A stretch of DNA of 25,404 nt from JBDKUD01 sp050943315 (lineage in GTDB: Bacteria > Bacillota > Syntrophomonadia > Syntrophomonadales > Syntrophomonadaceae), in the NCBI GenBank assembly GCA_050943315.1, contig JBMNOY010000031.1, forward strand, positions 1 through 25,404, in the 5' to 3' direction. Positions 1 through 7,632 of the stretch are shown piece by piece (within the stretch, counting starts at the first letter, position 1; every line of letters begins with the position of its first letter). A model generated the notes under the pieces. It was not told where the DNA came from. It did no database searches and saw only the letters and a list, made by a program, of their open reading frames with translations. Position numbers and translations under genes: made by a program.

Positions 1-127
1 AAATGATAGCGACAAAGTCCATTCGCTTGAAGCGGGGATGTAGCTCTTCAGATTATTACACCATCAAAATTACCTTGATTAGAAGTCTGCGGTAGTCATA
101 ATAGTCTGTGTCAGTCTGCGTCTATTA
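1..127. repeat. 127-bp direct repeat, copy A
   Basis: This 127-base stretch recurs without a mismatch at 174-300, an offset of 173 bases. It ends in TCTGCGTCTATTA, whose complement reads TAATAGACGCAGA. The copy begins at the first base of the window, so its true left edge is unknown and more copies may lie outside. I see no open reading frame in it that looks like a gene. It contains GCAGAC-type words that also occur after spoIIE near 19380-19425. Confidence 0.95.
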
Positions 128-137
128 GGGCTGTATG

Positions 138-176
138 GACGCTGGCGGCTCTGCCGCTCGCAGACTATTCACTAAA
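138..176 (+). repeat. Spacer motif shared with the spoIIE downstream region
   Basis: Between the two 127-bp copies lies GACGCTGGCGGCTCT (138-152), 15 other bases, then TTCACTAAA (168-176). The same two words in the same order, separated by 14 bases, occur on the opposite strand at 19431-19468 just after spoIIE. This marks a dispersed repeat family. The last three bases overlap the start of direct-repeat copy B. Confidence 0.75.
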
Positions 177-300
177 TGATAGCGACAAAGTCCATTCGCT
201 TGAAGCGGGGATGTAGCTCTTCAGATTATTACACCATCAAAATTACCTTGATTAGAAGTCTGCGGTAGTCATAATAGTCTGTGTCAGTCTGCGTCTATTA
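174..300. repeat. 127-bp direct repeat, copy B
   Basis: Identical to 1-127. Its right end overlaps the 3' end of dusB: the dusB stop (284-286) and the codons for its last residues, Ile-Asp-Ala-Asp, are read from the repeat. Divergence begins immediately after position 300 (AAACC here, GGGCT after copy A), so 300 is a sharp junction and fits a repeat inserted at or joined to the end of the gene. Confidence 0.95.
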
Positions 301-1270
301 AAACCGCGGCTTTTGCCAACATATGGCTAATTATATCTACCATCTCTTCCCTGGTCACAGCCCGGTTTATTTCTTCTCGGAGGCGGGCTGCTCCGGGCAT
401 ACCTTTTATGTACCAGGATAAATGCTTGCGCATTTCTCTTACGGCTACCTTTTCTCCCTTGAACCGGCAGGCTAAATCCAGATGTTTTAAAGCCGTATGG
501 AGACGTTCCTGGGGTGTGGGAGGACTGACTAGTTTGCCGTTTTCAATAAGTTCTACAGTTTCACGGAAAATGAAGGGATTACCCATGGCTGCCCGGCCAA
601 TCATTACTGCATCACAGCCGGTCATCTCCATCATCTTTTGAGCATCCTGGGCACACCAGATATCACCATTGCCAATCACCGGAATACTAAGTTGTTGCTT
701 TAAGCTGGTTATCATCGTCCAATCAGATTGCCCGGAAAAAAACTGGGCCCGGGTACGGGGATGCAAGGTGACTGCTGCGGCACCTGCTTCTTCGGCCGCC
801 TGGGCAAGCTCCAGACAGGTTATGTTATTGTCGTCCCAGCCTTTGCGCATTTTGACTGTTACCGGCACCTTTACGGCTTCAACCACTGCTCTAATCATTG
901 CCCGGCTTTTAGGAATATCCAGCATCAGGGCTGCCCCCTCACCACTCTTGACAATTTTAGGAGTAGGACAGCCCATATTAATATCTATTATTTGAGCCCC
1001 CATTTGCTCCACGATAAGTGCGGCCTTAACCATGGAATCCACCTGAGAACCAAATATCTGAACTGCTACCGGCTGCTCTTCACCGCTGGTGTCAGCTAGG
1101 CGGCGCGTTTTTTCCTGGGCATAAATCAACCCCATATCGCTGATCATTTCTGTGTACACCATACCGCAGCCAAAGGATTTAACCACCGTTCGAAAAGCCC
1201 GGTCGCTGACACCGGCCAGCGGGGCTGCCAGTACACGGTTGGGAATACTAATATTACCTATGACAAACAT
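284..1270 (-). CDS. dusB: tRNA-dihydrouridine synthase, DusB type
   Basis: FMN-dependent, NADPH-using enzyme that reduces uridines in the tRNA D-loop to dihydrouridine. The 328-residue TIM-barrel protein shows the N-terminal AAPLAGVSDRAFR segment (15-27), the catalytic-cysteine motif NMGCPTPK with Cys101, VTVKMRKGWDD, GNGDIW, and the flavin-phosphate motif GRAAMGNPF. The ATG lies 3 bases after the coaX stop, with a G-rich SD-like stretch inside the coaX end, so translation is probably coupled to coaX. It is the last gene of the long cofactor operon; in Bacillus the dusB homologue (yacF) also follows folK. Its final residues (LIDAD) come from the 127-bp repeat, so the native C-terminus was probably replaced. 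The catalytic core is intact and I expect it to work. Confidence 0.95.
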   Translation of the reverse strand: MFVIGNISIPNRVLAAPLAGVSDRAFRTVVKSFGCGMVYTEMISDMGLIYAQEKTRRLADTSGEEQPVAVQIFGSQVDSMVKAALIVEQMGAQIIDINMGCPTPKIVKSGEGAALMLDIPKSRAMIRAVVEAVKVPVTVKMRKGWDDNNITCLELAQAAEEAGAAAVTLHPRTRAQFFSGQSDWTMITSLKQQLSIPVIGNGDIWCAQDAQKMMEMTGCDAVMIGRAAMGNPFIFRETVELIENGKLVSPPTPQERLHTALKHLDLACRFKGEKVAVREMRKHLSWYIKGMPGAARLREEINRAVTREEMVDIISHMLAKAAVLIDAD

Positions 1271-1273
1271 CTA

Positions 1274-2044
1274 CTACCCCCGGTTTAATTCGTATATCAG
1301 GTTTAGTCCGTCCAGGGTAAGAAAATCGTCAATAATATCAATAACATCCGTTTCCTTGGCAATTATAGCCGCCAGTCCACCTGTAGCCACTACCTGAACT
1401 TCGGTACCAATTTCCTGTTTCATACGATTTATTATACCCTCTACCTGCCCTACAAATCCGTAGATAATGCCGGCTTGCATGCTGGCAATGGTATTTTTGC
1501 CAATAATACTTTTCGGTTTGGTCAGCTCCACGCGCGGGAGTTTTGATGCCCGGGTTACCAGAGCGTCAGTGGCTATGCTAACCCCTGGGGAAATAGCCCC
1601 TCCCAGGTAATCTCCGTGTTCATTAACTACACAAAATGTGGTCGCCGTACCGAAATCCACGATTATTAAGGGCCCGCCGTATTTATGGAAAGCAGCTACG
1701 GCATTTACTACCCGGTCAGCTCCCACTTCACGCGGATTTTCGTATTTAATAGCCAGCCCGGTCTTGACCCCGGGACCTACGATCAGCGGTTTACAACTAA
1801 AGTATTTTTCCGACACCGATTCCAGTTCCATCATTAACGAAGGTACTACTGAAGATATTACCACCGCTTTTATATCCTTCATATTTAAACCGTCGTAGTT
1901 AAACAAAGACGCCAGTAACATACCGTATTCATCACAGGTACCCAATTTATCCGTTCTTATCCGCCAATGGGTAAGCAGCTTGGCATTACGGAAAACTCCG
2001 ATTACAATATTGGTATTGCCGACATCAAAAGCCAGTATCATCAT
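1274..2044 (-). CDS. coaX: Type III pantothenate kinase
   Basis: Phosphorylates pantothenate, the first step of CoA synthesis, in the cytoplasm. The 256-residue protein has the ASKHA-fold signatures of CoaX: DVGNTN (7-12, phosphate-binding), GADR (108-111, pantothenate site), DFGTATT (130-136) and GGAISPG (148-154). Length is normal for the family. The ATG at 2044 is preceded by AAGGAG at 7-base spacing; a second in-frame ATG follows directly. It lies downstream of the P1-family peptidase gene and immediately upstream of dusB, and it uses the product of panB/panC encoded upstream in the same gene run. A TATAAT-like promoter may give it additional independent expression. Confidence 0.96.
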   Translation of the reverse strand: MMILAFDVGNTNIVIGVFRNAKLLTHWRIRTDKLGTCDEYGMLLASLFNYDGLNMKDIKAVVISSVVPSLMMELESVSEKYFSCKPLIVGPGVKTGLAIKYENPREVGADRVVNAVAAFHKYGGPLIIVDFGTATTFCVVNEHGDYLGGAISPGVSIATDALVTRASKLPRVELTKPKSIIGKNTIASMQAGIIYGFVGQVEGIINRMKQEIGTEVQVVATGGLAAIIAKETDVIDIIDDFLTLDGLNLIYELNRG

Positions 2045-2077
2045 CTATCAACTCCTTATAATAACCGCTATGCTTCA

Positions 2078-2104
2078 ATTATATCTGATTTATAGGCTTA
2101 GCAA
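2078..2104 (-). promoter_or_regulatory. Possible sigma-A promoter before coaX
   Basis: Read on the minus strand, TTGCTA (2099-2104) and a perfect TATAAT (2078-2083) are separated by 15 bases. The -10 is ideal but the spacer is short, so this is a weak call. It would give an internal start for coaX-dusB inside the long operon. Confidence 0.3.
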
Positions 2105-2124
2105 GTCCGGCTAAATTCTTCCAC

Positions 2125-3078
2125 TTACTCTCTGCAGCACTTAATGCCCGGAACCGTTTCTGCTGCGTATACAGCCCGGTAAACGGCCTGGGAAAGAGCC
2201 TCCTGGGCCATATATCCCGCTACATTGACATCGCCCGGCATTTCTCCGGTAGCCAGAGCAAAAACAGTATCCCCGTCATACATGGTATGGACCGGATTGA
2301 TTGATCTTGCCAGGCCATTGTGAGCCATCTGGGCCAGCTTGGTTGCCTGACTCTTGTCAAATCGTCCATTACATGCCACAACCGCTATAGTAGTATTGGT
2401 GCCTATGGGTGCCTTGATGGTGCCGTTAGTATCCAACCAGGCCTGGGCGGTACCCGTAAACCCGGGGCCTTCTTCGCTGCGGACTCCGGCAATAATTCCT
2501 TTGTGCGGGTGGACCACATCCCCAAAAGCATTCACAGCTACCAGTGCTCCTACGGTAAAACCATTAGTAAGGCTTATTGACCAGCTTCCCAGTCCGCTCT
2601 TGGTGCAATAGTCATATCCCTTAATTTTGCCTACCGTGGCCCCTGTCCCGGCACCATAATTGCCTTCCTTAACCAATAAGCCGGCATGAGTACAAGCCCA
2701 ATAACCTGCACGGCGATCAGGACGCACGCGATAGTCCCCAACACCCAGGTCAAATAAAACTGCCGCCGGAACAATGGGCACCACTGTAGGCCCTACCGGG
2801 TAGCCAATACCCTGTTTCTCCAAAAATTCCATTACCCCCCCGGCAGCATCTAATCCAAAAGCACTTCCCCCGGTCAATAATACTGCATGCACCCGCTCCA
2901 CCATATTTAGCGGTGAAAGCGCATCCGTTTCCCGGGTTCCTGGTGCCGAACCGCGCACATCAACACCGCACACTGCTCCTTCCCGGCCGGTTAAAATTAC
3001 CGTACAGCCAGTCAGGGCATTAAGGTCTTCCCAGGAACCAACGGTTAGACCTTTAACATCAGTAATCGATTTACCCAT
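2125..3078 (-). CDS. P1 family peptidase (DmpA/NylC-like, peptidase family S58)
   Basis: An Ntn-type self-cleaving hydrolase of the DmpA/BapA/NylC group, whose members remove N-terminal D-, L- or beta-amino acids or cut amide oligomers. The 317-residue protein starts with the family's DVKGLTVG segment and carries LLTGGSAFGLDAAGGVM (68-84), NYGAGTGATVGK (140-151), NGFTVGALVAVNAFGDV, and IGTNTTIAVVACN. Family knowledge places autocleavage in an Asn-Thr step, here probably Asn228|Thr229, making Thr229 the nucleophile. No signal peptide is visible, so it is probably cytoplasmic. The ATG has a GGAGG about 10 bases upstream. It sits between bioY and coaX. The natural substrate cannot be read from sequence; release of beta-alanine from peptides would suit the pantothenate context but is only a guess. 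Confidence 0.9.
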   Translation of the reverse strand: MGKSITDVKGLTVGSWEDLNALTGCTVILTGREGAVCGVDVRGSAPGTRETDALSPLNMVERVHAVLLTGGSAFGLDAAGGVMEFLEKQGIGYPVGPTVVPIVPAAVLFDLGVGDYRVRPDRRAGYWACTHAGLLVKEGNYGAGTGATVGKIKGYDYCTKSGLGSWSISLTNGFTVGALVAVNAFGDVVHPHKGIIAGVRSEEGPGFTGTAQAWLDTNGTIKAPIGTNTTIAVVACNGRFDKSQATKLAQMAHNGLARSINPVHTMYDGDTVFALATGEMPGDVNVAGYMAQEALSQAVYRAVYAAETVPGIKCCRE

Positions 3079-3117
3079 TTATATATGCCTCCTCGAAAGG
3101 GCTTGGTTAGGGTTATA

Positions 3118-3690
3118 CTAAATTCCTCTTACTACATTAAATCTCCTGCACAGTTCGACGGCCACTACAGATGATACCATTATTTTAATTATATCCATAA
3201 GTAAGAACGGCAAAAATCCAATTTTGAGAACCTGTGCCAGGTCGACACTATGTCCCAGGTAAAAATTTAATATTAAATACATATAAGGAAGACCGATAGC
3301 ATAATATACTAAAACTCCCACCACCCCGGCCAGGATAAAGTTGGCCAGGGATATCTTCTTAATAAGCCTTGACTGCAACCAGGCCGCCAGGGGAAATCCC
3401 AGGAGAAAGCCAAAGCTGGGAATCAGCACATAGGCTGGTCCACCATAAGGAGGGACCGAGAAGACCGGCAGCCCCACCAATCCTAATAATAAATAGGCCA
3501 GCATACTGAGTAAAGCTGCCCGCGGTGAGAGCAGGCAGGCAGCTAATAACATAACTAAAGGTTGTAAGCTAAAAGGAATAACAATTACGGGCTGAAATAT
3601 CCGGACCAAAACAGTAATAACACACATCATGGCGGTAAACATTGCAGCTCTAACTAGTTCCTGGGTAGAAAGTCGCATATTATAATTCAT
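3118..3690 (-). CDS. bioY: Biotin ECF transporter S component BioY
   Basis: Substrate-binding membrane protein for biotin uptake. The 190-residue protein is very hydrophobic, with about six membrane segments, and has the BioY hallmark GGPAYVLIPSFGFLLGFPLAAW (residues 84-105) after LLGLVGLPVFS. The energising ATPases and the T component (EcfA/EcfT) are not in this window, so it probably uses a shared module or works alone. The ATG at 3690 follows AGGAG at 7 bases. The SD lies directly beside a GGGGACGGTTCT hairpin repeat that fills the nadC-bioY gap. I found no clear BirA operator upstream. Confidence 0.94.
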   Translation of the reverse strand: MNYNMRLSTQELVRAAMFTAMMCVITVLVRIFQPVIVIPFSLQPLVMLLAACLLSPRAALLSMLAYLLLGLVGLPVFSVPPYGGPAYVLIPSFGFLLGFPLAAWLQSRLIKKISLANFILAGVVGVLVYYAIGLPYMYLILNFYLGHSVDLAQVLKIGFLPFLLMDIIKIMVSSVVAVELCRRFNVVRGI

Positions 3691-3696
3691 CTCCTA

Positions 3697-3723
3697 GTGA
3701 CAAGAGAACCGTCCCCTTGTCAC
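3697..3723 (-). repeat. GGGACGGTTCT hairpin repeat, copy 1 (nadC-bioY gap)
   Basis: On the minus strand GTGACAAG, the loop GGGACGGTTCT and CTTGTCAC form a perfect 8-bp stem with an 11-base loop. It begins next to the nadC stop codon (3725-3727) and ends one base from the bioY SD. In the transcript it could pair immediately ahead of the bioY ribosome site. Three related copies lie at 4635-4663, 10255-10275 and, more doubtfully, 12480-12511. Confidence 0.85.
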
Positions 3724-3724
3724 G

Positions 3725-4555
3725 TTAGGTAATGTTAAAACTGATATCCAGACTGGTTACGGAATGGGTTAAGGCCCCGACTGAGATGAAGTCCACCCCG
3801 GTCTTGGCCACCTCTACCAGGGTGTCTTCATTTATGCCCCCGGAAGCCTCCAGAAGAGCCCGGCCGTTAACCAGGGCAACCGCCTTTTGCATAGTCTGGA
3901 TATCCATATTATCCAGCATTATTATATCTGCGCCGGCTTCTAAAGCTTCCTGCAGTTGGTCCAGGTTTTCCACTTCAACCTCTATCTTAATGGTATGGGG
4001 AATCCGGGGCCTGATAATAGAAACGGCCCGGCTTATTCCTCCGGCGGCTTTAATATGATTGTCCTTTATCATTACCCCGTCATATAAACCAAAGCGGTGG
4101 TTACGCCCCCCGCCCACGGACACGGCATATTTCTCCAGGTTCCTAAGCCCCGGGGTAGTTTTGCGGGTATCGACTATTTGCGCCGGGTAATCTTCAATCA
4201 TTGCTGCCATCTTGCTGGTCCGGGTGGCAATACCGGAAAGTCTTTGCAGAAAGTTTAGGGCCAGCCTTTCACCGGTCAGCAAAACACGAGTTTTGCCGCG
4301 TACTTCAGCAATATTATCTCCTGGTGTTACTGATGCGCCATCTTTAATGAATGGAGTAAATTGGGTACCCGGGTCAAGGTAGGCGAATACCTCCTGGCAT
4401 ATATTAAGCCCAGCCACTATTCCAGCTGCTTTAGCCGTAAAAAGGCCGCTAGTCACCTGATCTTCAGGAATCAGATTATAGGTTGTTATATCTCCGTGTC
4501 CAATATCTTCTTCCAATGCTCGTTTAATTAAATCATTAAGGCCGGTAAAAACCAT
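3725..4555 (-). CDS. nadC: Nicotinate-nucleotide pyrophosphorylase (carboxylating)
   Basis: Quinolinate phosphoribosyltransferase: quinolinate plus PRPP gives nicotinate mononucleotide, CO2 and PPi, the third step of de novo NAD synthesis. The 276-residue protein contains EEDIGHGDIT (15-24), LNFLQRLSGIAT (100-111), the PRPP/quinolinate motif DTRKTTPGLR (129-138), GGGRNHR (148-154) and KDNH (164-167), then the LEASGGI and VGALTHS barrel strands. Length is typical. The ATG is preceded by AGAGGTGGTTGT, a good SD. It is the last of three nad genes in pathway order A-B-C and is separated from nadB by 111 bases that hold a hairpin and a repeat. Confidence 0.97.
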   Translation of the reverse strand: MVFTGLNDLIKRALEEDIGHGDITTYNLIPEDQVTSGLFTAKAAGIVAGLNICQEVFAYLDPGTQFTPFIKDGASVTPGDNIAEVRGKTRVLLTGERLALNFLQRLSGIATRTSKMAAMIEDYPAQIVDTRKTTPGLRNLEKYAVSVGGGRNHRFGLYDGVMIKDNHIKAAGGISRAVSIIRPRIPHTIKIEVEVENLDQLQEALEAGADIIMLDNMDIQTMQKAVALVNGRALLEASGGINEDTLVEVAKTGVDFISVGALTHSVTSLDISFNIT

Positions 4556-4576
4556 ACAACCACCTCTAATAATAAA

Positions 4577-4601
4577 TTGAACCAGCTAGGTACTGGTTCA
4601 A
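4577..4601 (-). promoter_or_regulatory. Hairpin in the nadC leader
   Basis: TTGAACCAG, a 7-base loop and CTGGTTCAA form a perfect 9-bp stem 21 bases before the nadC start. The following bases on the minus strand are A/T-rich but lack a clean run of T, so it is a poor intrinsic terminator. It could be an RNA processing or stability element between nadB and nadC, or a repressor site. Its role is not known from sequence. Confidence 0.6.
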
Positions 4602-4634
4602 AAGATTTTCTGTACAAACTTTAGCTATCCCCAA

Positions 4635-4663
4635 GCGGGCAAAAGAACCGTCCCCGTGCCCGT
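4635..4663 (-). repeat. GGGGACGGTTCT hairpin repeat, copy 2 (after nadB)
   Basis: On the minus strand CGGGCA, CGGGGACGGTTCTTT and TGCCCG form a 6-bp stem around the same GGGGACGGTTCT core as copy 1. The arms are wholly different in sequence from copy 1 yet still complementary. It begins a few bases after the nadB stop codon (4667-4669). Confidence 0.8.
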
Positions 4664-4666
4664 GCA

Positions 4667-6268
4667 CTAACAGTTGACAAAGGGCAGGTGTTTTTTCCAG
4701 CGTATGTCATCGCGTTCAGCGTAATCGGAGCGGTAATGTCCGCCGCGGCTTTCTTTCCGCCATAATGCCGCCTGTACAATAATATTGGCAATGGTTAGCA
4801 TATTGATGGCTTCGTAATAAGCCAGGGGATCATCACCCGGGGCTATACCGTTATATAATTCCTGAATACTGGCACTGGCCTTCCGAAGTCCGGCATCATT
4901 CCTGATTATTCCGACATTATCCCACATTATAGTTTTAAGCTTTTGCTTGGCCTCGGCCGGTTCCCATTTACATTGAGCCGGGGTATAAACCCAGGAGTTG
5001 TCATAGTTTTGGAATATCTCCTGAACTGATATTTGTCTCCGGTACAGTATTTCCTCAGCATTATTGACTACTCTCTGCCCAAAGACAATACCTTCGAGGA
5101 GCGAGTTGCTGGCCAGCCGGTTGGCACCATGAACACCTGTACAAGCTGCTTCCCCGCAGGCATAGAGGCCATACACTCCGGTTTCCGCGTCACTGTTAGT
5201 ACGGATTCCCCCCATAGTGTAATGAGCTGCCGGAGAAACCGGAACCAGGTCCCGGGTCAGGTCAATACCTTTGGTCAAGCAATGAGCATAAATGTTGGGG
5301 AACCGTTTATCCGCCCCAGGTATGCCGGTCATGTCCAGGTATACATATTCACTATTATTCTCTTTCATCTCGTTTAATATCGCCCGTGACACAATATCCC
5401 GCGGAGCCAGTTCCTGCAAGGGATGGTAGTTGGCCATAAAGCGCTCCCCGCGGGGGTTGATTAATAACCCGCCTTCACCACGAACGGCTTCGGAAATAAG
5501 AAATCTCTGGTAATCATGGCTGTAGAGCACGGTAGGGTGGAACTGGATAAATTCCAGGTCTACCAGTTGACAGCCGGCTCTAAAAGATGCCGCCATACCA
5601 TCGGCAGTAGCTACATCAGGGTTAGTGGTATATTTGTATAACTGCCCGGCTCCCCCGGTAGCAACTATTACTGCTTTGGCCAAATAGATGATTTGCTGTT
5701 TCTCCCGGGCGTCATATACGAGTGCCCCCTGGCACTCTGTACAGGCCTTGTCAGTGAGCAGATCAACAATAAACTGTCCCTCAACAATATGGATATCAGG
5801 ATTATTTTCACACTTGTCCACCAGCGCTACCCGGATAGCTTCGCCGGTAGCATCGGCTACGTGTAAAATCCGCGCTTTACTGTGAGCTCCCTCCCGGGCC
5901 AGAGCAATACTGCCGTCTTTCATGTCAAACCTGGCCCCGGCCTTGATTAACTCCCTAACCCGGTCCGGGCCTTCCCTGACCAAAACATCAACGGCATCAA
6001 TATCACATAGACCGGCGCCGGCCTCCAGGGTATCTTCAAGATGCAGGAAGGGGGAATCCTCCTCGTGCACTGCTGCAGCAATTCCCCCCTGTGCCAATCC
6101 CGTATTGGAATCTTTTATGGTTTTTTTGGTTATAACCGTAACCTGACCATAGGCGGCGGCTTTCAATGCCGTAAAAAGTCCGGCAATACCGCTGCCAATA
6201 ATCAAAAAATCGGTAAAAAGAACCGGGGTATCCTGTTTTAGAACCCCGATATACCTTGTCGTTATCAT
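4667..6268 (-). CDS. nadB: L-aspartate oxidase
   Basis: FAD enzyme that oxidises L-aspartate to iminoaspartate, the first committed step to quinolinate; in anaerobes fumarate can serve as electron acceptor. The 533-residue protein has the dinucleotide-binding GSGIAGL (25-31), TGLAQGGIAAA, EFIQFHPTVLY, GEGGLLINPRGERFM, VSPAAHYTMGGI, and GANRLASNSLLEGIVFG, followed by the C-terminal helical domain of the succinate dehydrogenase/fumarate reductase flavoprotein family. Length matches NadB. The ATG has GGGGTGG about 5 bases upstream. Neighbours nadA and nadC make the assignment to NadB rather than to a fumarate reductase subunit secure. Confidence 0.97.
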   Translation of the reverse strand: MITTRYIGVLKQDTPVLFTDFLIIGSGIAGLFTALKAAAYGQVTVITKKTIKDSNTGLAQGGIAAAVHEEDSPFLHLEDTLEAGAGLCDIDAVDVLVREGPDRVRELIKAGARFDMKDGSIALAREGAHSKARILHVADATGEAIRVALVDKCENNPDIHIVEGQFIVDLLTDKACTECQGALVYDAREKQQIIYLAKAVIVATGGAGQLYKYTTNPDVATADGMAASFRAGCQLVDLEFIQFHPTVLYSHDYQRFLISEAVRGEGGLLINPRGERFMANYHPLQELAPRDIVSRAILNEMKENNSEYVYLDMTGIPGADKRFPNIYAHCLTKGIDLTRDLVPVSPAAHYTMGGIRTNSDAETGVYGLYACGEAACTGVHGANRLASNSLLEGIVFGQRVVNNAEEILYRRQISVQEIFQNYDNSWVYTPAQCKWEPAEAKQKLKTIMWDNVGIIRNDAGLRKASASIQELYNGIAPGDDPLAYYEAINMLTIANIIVQAALWRKESRGGHYRSDYAERDDIRWKKHLPFVNC

Positions 6269-6343
6269 AATTCCACCCCGAAACTCCAGATAAGATTTTG
6301 TTGGTAGTAATTAATTACCTGTAACCTGCCGGGAGACCATGGT

Positions 6344-7255
6344 TTAAGGTACAATGGCCAACATTCTCTGCAATGATTTGCCGGCCTTCTCTCTTATATT
6401 ATCATCTACCTCGACCTGATACTCCAGGTTTCTAAGCGCAGCAGCTAGTTTCTCCAGAGTAATGTATTTCATATCATCACAACGGAATCCGCTCTTCGCC
6501 AGGTAGAATTTTTTACCAGGACAATTTTGGGTAAGGGTATGCAAAAAGCCCTCCTCAGTACCAATAATAAACTCTTCTGCTGGGCTGGCCTGCACATATT
6601 TAAGAATACCCGCTGTGGAGCGCACCGCATGAGCCCGGCTGGTTACCTCTGGCGGACATTCCGGATGAACCACCAGGAGAGCCTGGGGATGTTCTTTTAT
6701 CTGTTTTTCTACTTCCGCTGCTGTTAAAACATCGTGAACGGGACAATATCCATCCCATAGTATCATGGGCCGACCGGTCTGCTCCTCAATATATCGGCCC
6801 AGGTTTTTATCCGGTACAAAAATTATGGGTTGATCAGCCGGTATAGATTCAATCACCTTAACAGCATTGGATGAAGTACAGCAGATATCACTTTCCGCCT
6901 TGACCTCGGCGGACGAATTAATGTAAGTAACCACTACCGCCCCGGGATATTGAGCTTTTTTTTGGCGCAACTGTTCGGCAGTCACCATCGCCGCCATAGG
7001 ACAATGGCCCTCTTTATCGGGCAGTAAAACAGTTTTTGCGGGGTTGAGAATTTTGGCACTTTCGGCCATGAAACTCACCCCGCAGAAGACTATCACATCG
7101 GCATCAGTTGCTTTGGCCTGTTGGGCCAGCTGCAGGGAATCGCCAACAAAATCTGCTATGTCCTGGATCTCCGGATTCTGGTAAAAATGTGCCAGTATCA
7201 AGGCATTAATCTCTTGCTTGCGCCTGGCTATATACTCTACTATATCCCCTGGCAT
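6344..7255 (-). CDS. nadA: Quinolinate synthase A
   Basis: [4Fe-4S] enzyme that condenses iminoaspartate with dihydroxyacetone phosphate to quinolinate. The 303-residue protein carries the three expected cluster cysteines in the motifs HCPMA (Cys85), GYCPVH (Cys171) and FRCDDM (Cys259), plus LAHFYQ near the N-terminus and HPECPPEV. Size and cysteine spacing match the short NadA form of thermophiles and clostridia. Start ATG with AGGAGGTAA at good distance; the SD lies in the 16-base gap after the panD stop. No nicotinate-responsive regulator gene is seen nearby. Confidence 0.97.
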   Translation of the reverse strand: MPGDIVEYIARRKQEINALILAHFYQNPEIQDIADFVGDSLQLAQQAKATDADVIVFCGVSFMAESAKILNPAKTVLLPDKEGHCPMAAMVTAEQLRQKKAQYPGAVVVTYINSSAEVKAESDICCTSSNAVKVIESIPADQPIIFVPDKNLGRYIEEQTGRPMILWDGYCPVHDVLTAAEVEKQIKEHPQALLVVHPECPPEVTSRAHAVRSTAGILKYVQASPAEEFIIGTEEGFLHTLTQNCPGKKFYLAKSGFRCDDMKYITLEKLAAALRNLEYQVEVDDNIREKAGKSLQRMLAIVP

Positions 7256-7271
7256 TTCGGGTTACCTCCTG

Positions 7272-7628
7272 CTAGCAAATTTCTTTTATCTGGTTGTTCT
7301 GGTCAACAAATACCCTCTTAGGCTTAAAGTCAGCATATTCTTCATCACTTAGAACTGTGAAAGTAATAATAATAACAATATCTCCCTTTTGCACTAACCG
7401 GGCTGCTGCCCCGTTCAGACAAATAACGCCTGATCCGGGTTCCCCTTCGATTACATACGTTTCAAAGCGTTCACCATTATTATTGTTTACTACCGTGACC
7501 TTTTCATATTCCACTATGTCGGCGGCATCCATAAGATTCCTGTCAATAGTAATACTACCTACATAGTTAAGGTCGGCATCAGTTACCACCGCCCGGTGAA
7601 TCTTTGATTTCATAATATACCGAAGCAC
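7272..7628 (-). CDS. panD: Aspartate 1-decarboxylase (pyruvoyl enzyme)
   Basis: Makes beta-alanine from L-aspartate for pantothenate synthesis. The reading frame is open further upstream, but I choose the GTG at 7628: GGAGGTG lies 7 bases before it, and the resulting N-terminus (MLRYIMKSKIHRA) matches the family. This gives 118 residues. The proenzyme cleavage site is Gly24-Ser25 in YVGSITID, with Ser25 becoming the pyruvoyl group at the same number as in E. coli. Other motifs are NNNNGERFETYVI, NGAAARLVQKGD and IIITF. Its start region overlaps the 3' end of panC, so the two genes are tightly coupled. Confidence 0.95.
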   Translation of the reverse strand: MLRYIMKSKIHRAVVTDADLNYVGSITIDRNLMDAADIVEYEKVTVVNNNNGERFETYVIEGEPGSGVICLNGAAARLVQKGDIVIIITFTVLSDEEYADFKPKRVFVDQNNQIKEIC

Positions 7629-7632
7629 TACT

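Noticed and set aside
1..300. CRISPR array
   Set aside because: The repeat unit is 127 bases with one 46-base spacer and no further copies in the window; the spacer itself contains a dispersed repeat. No cas genes.
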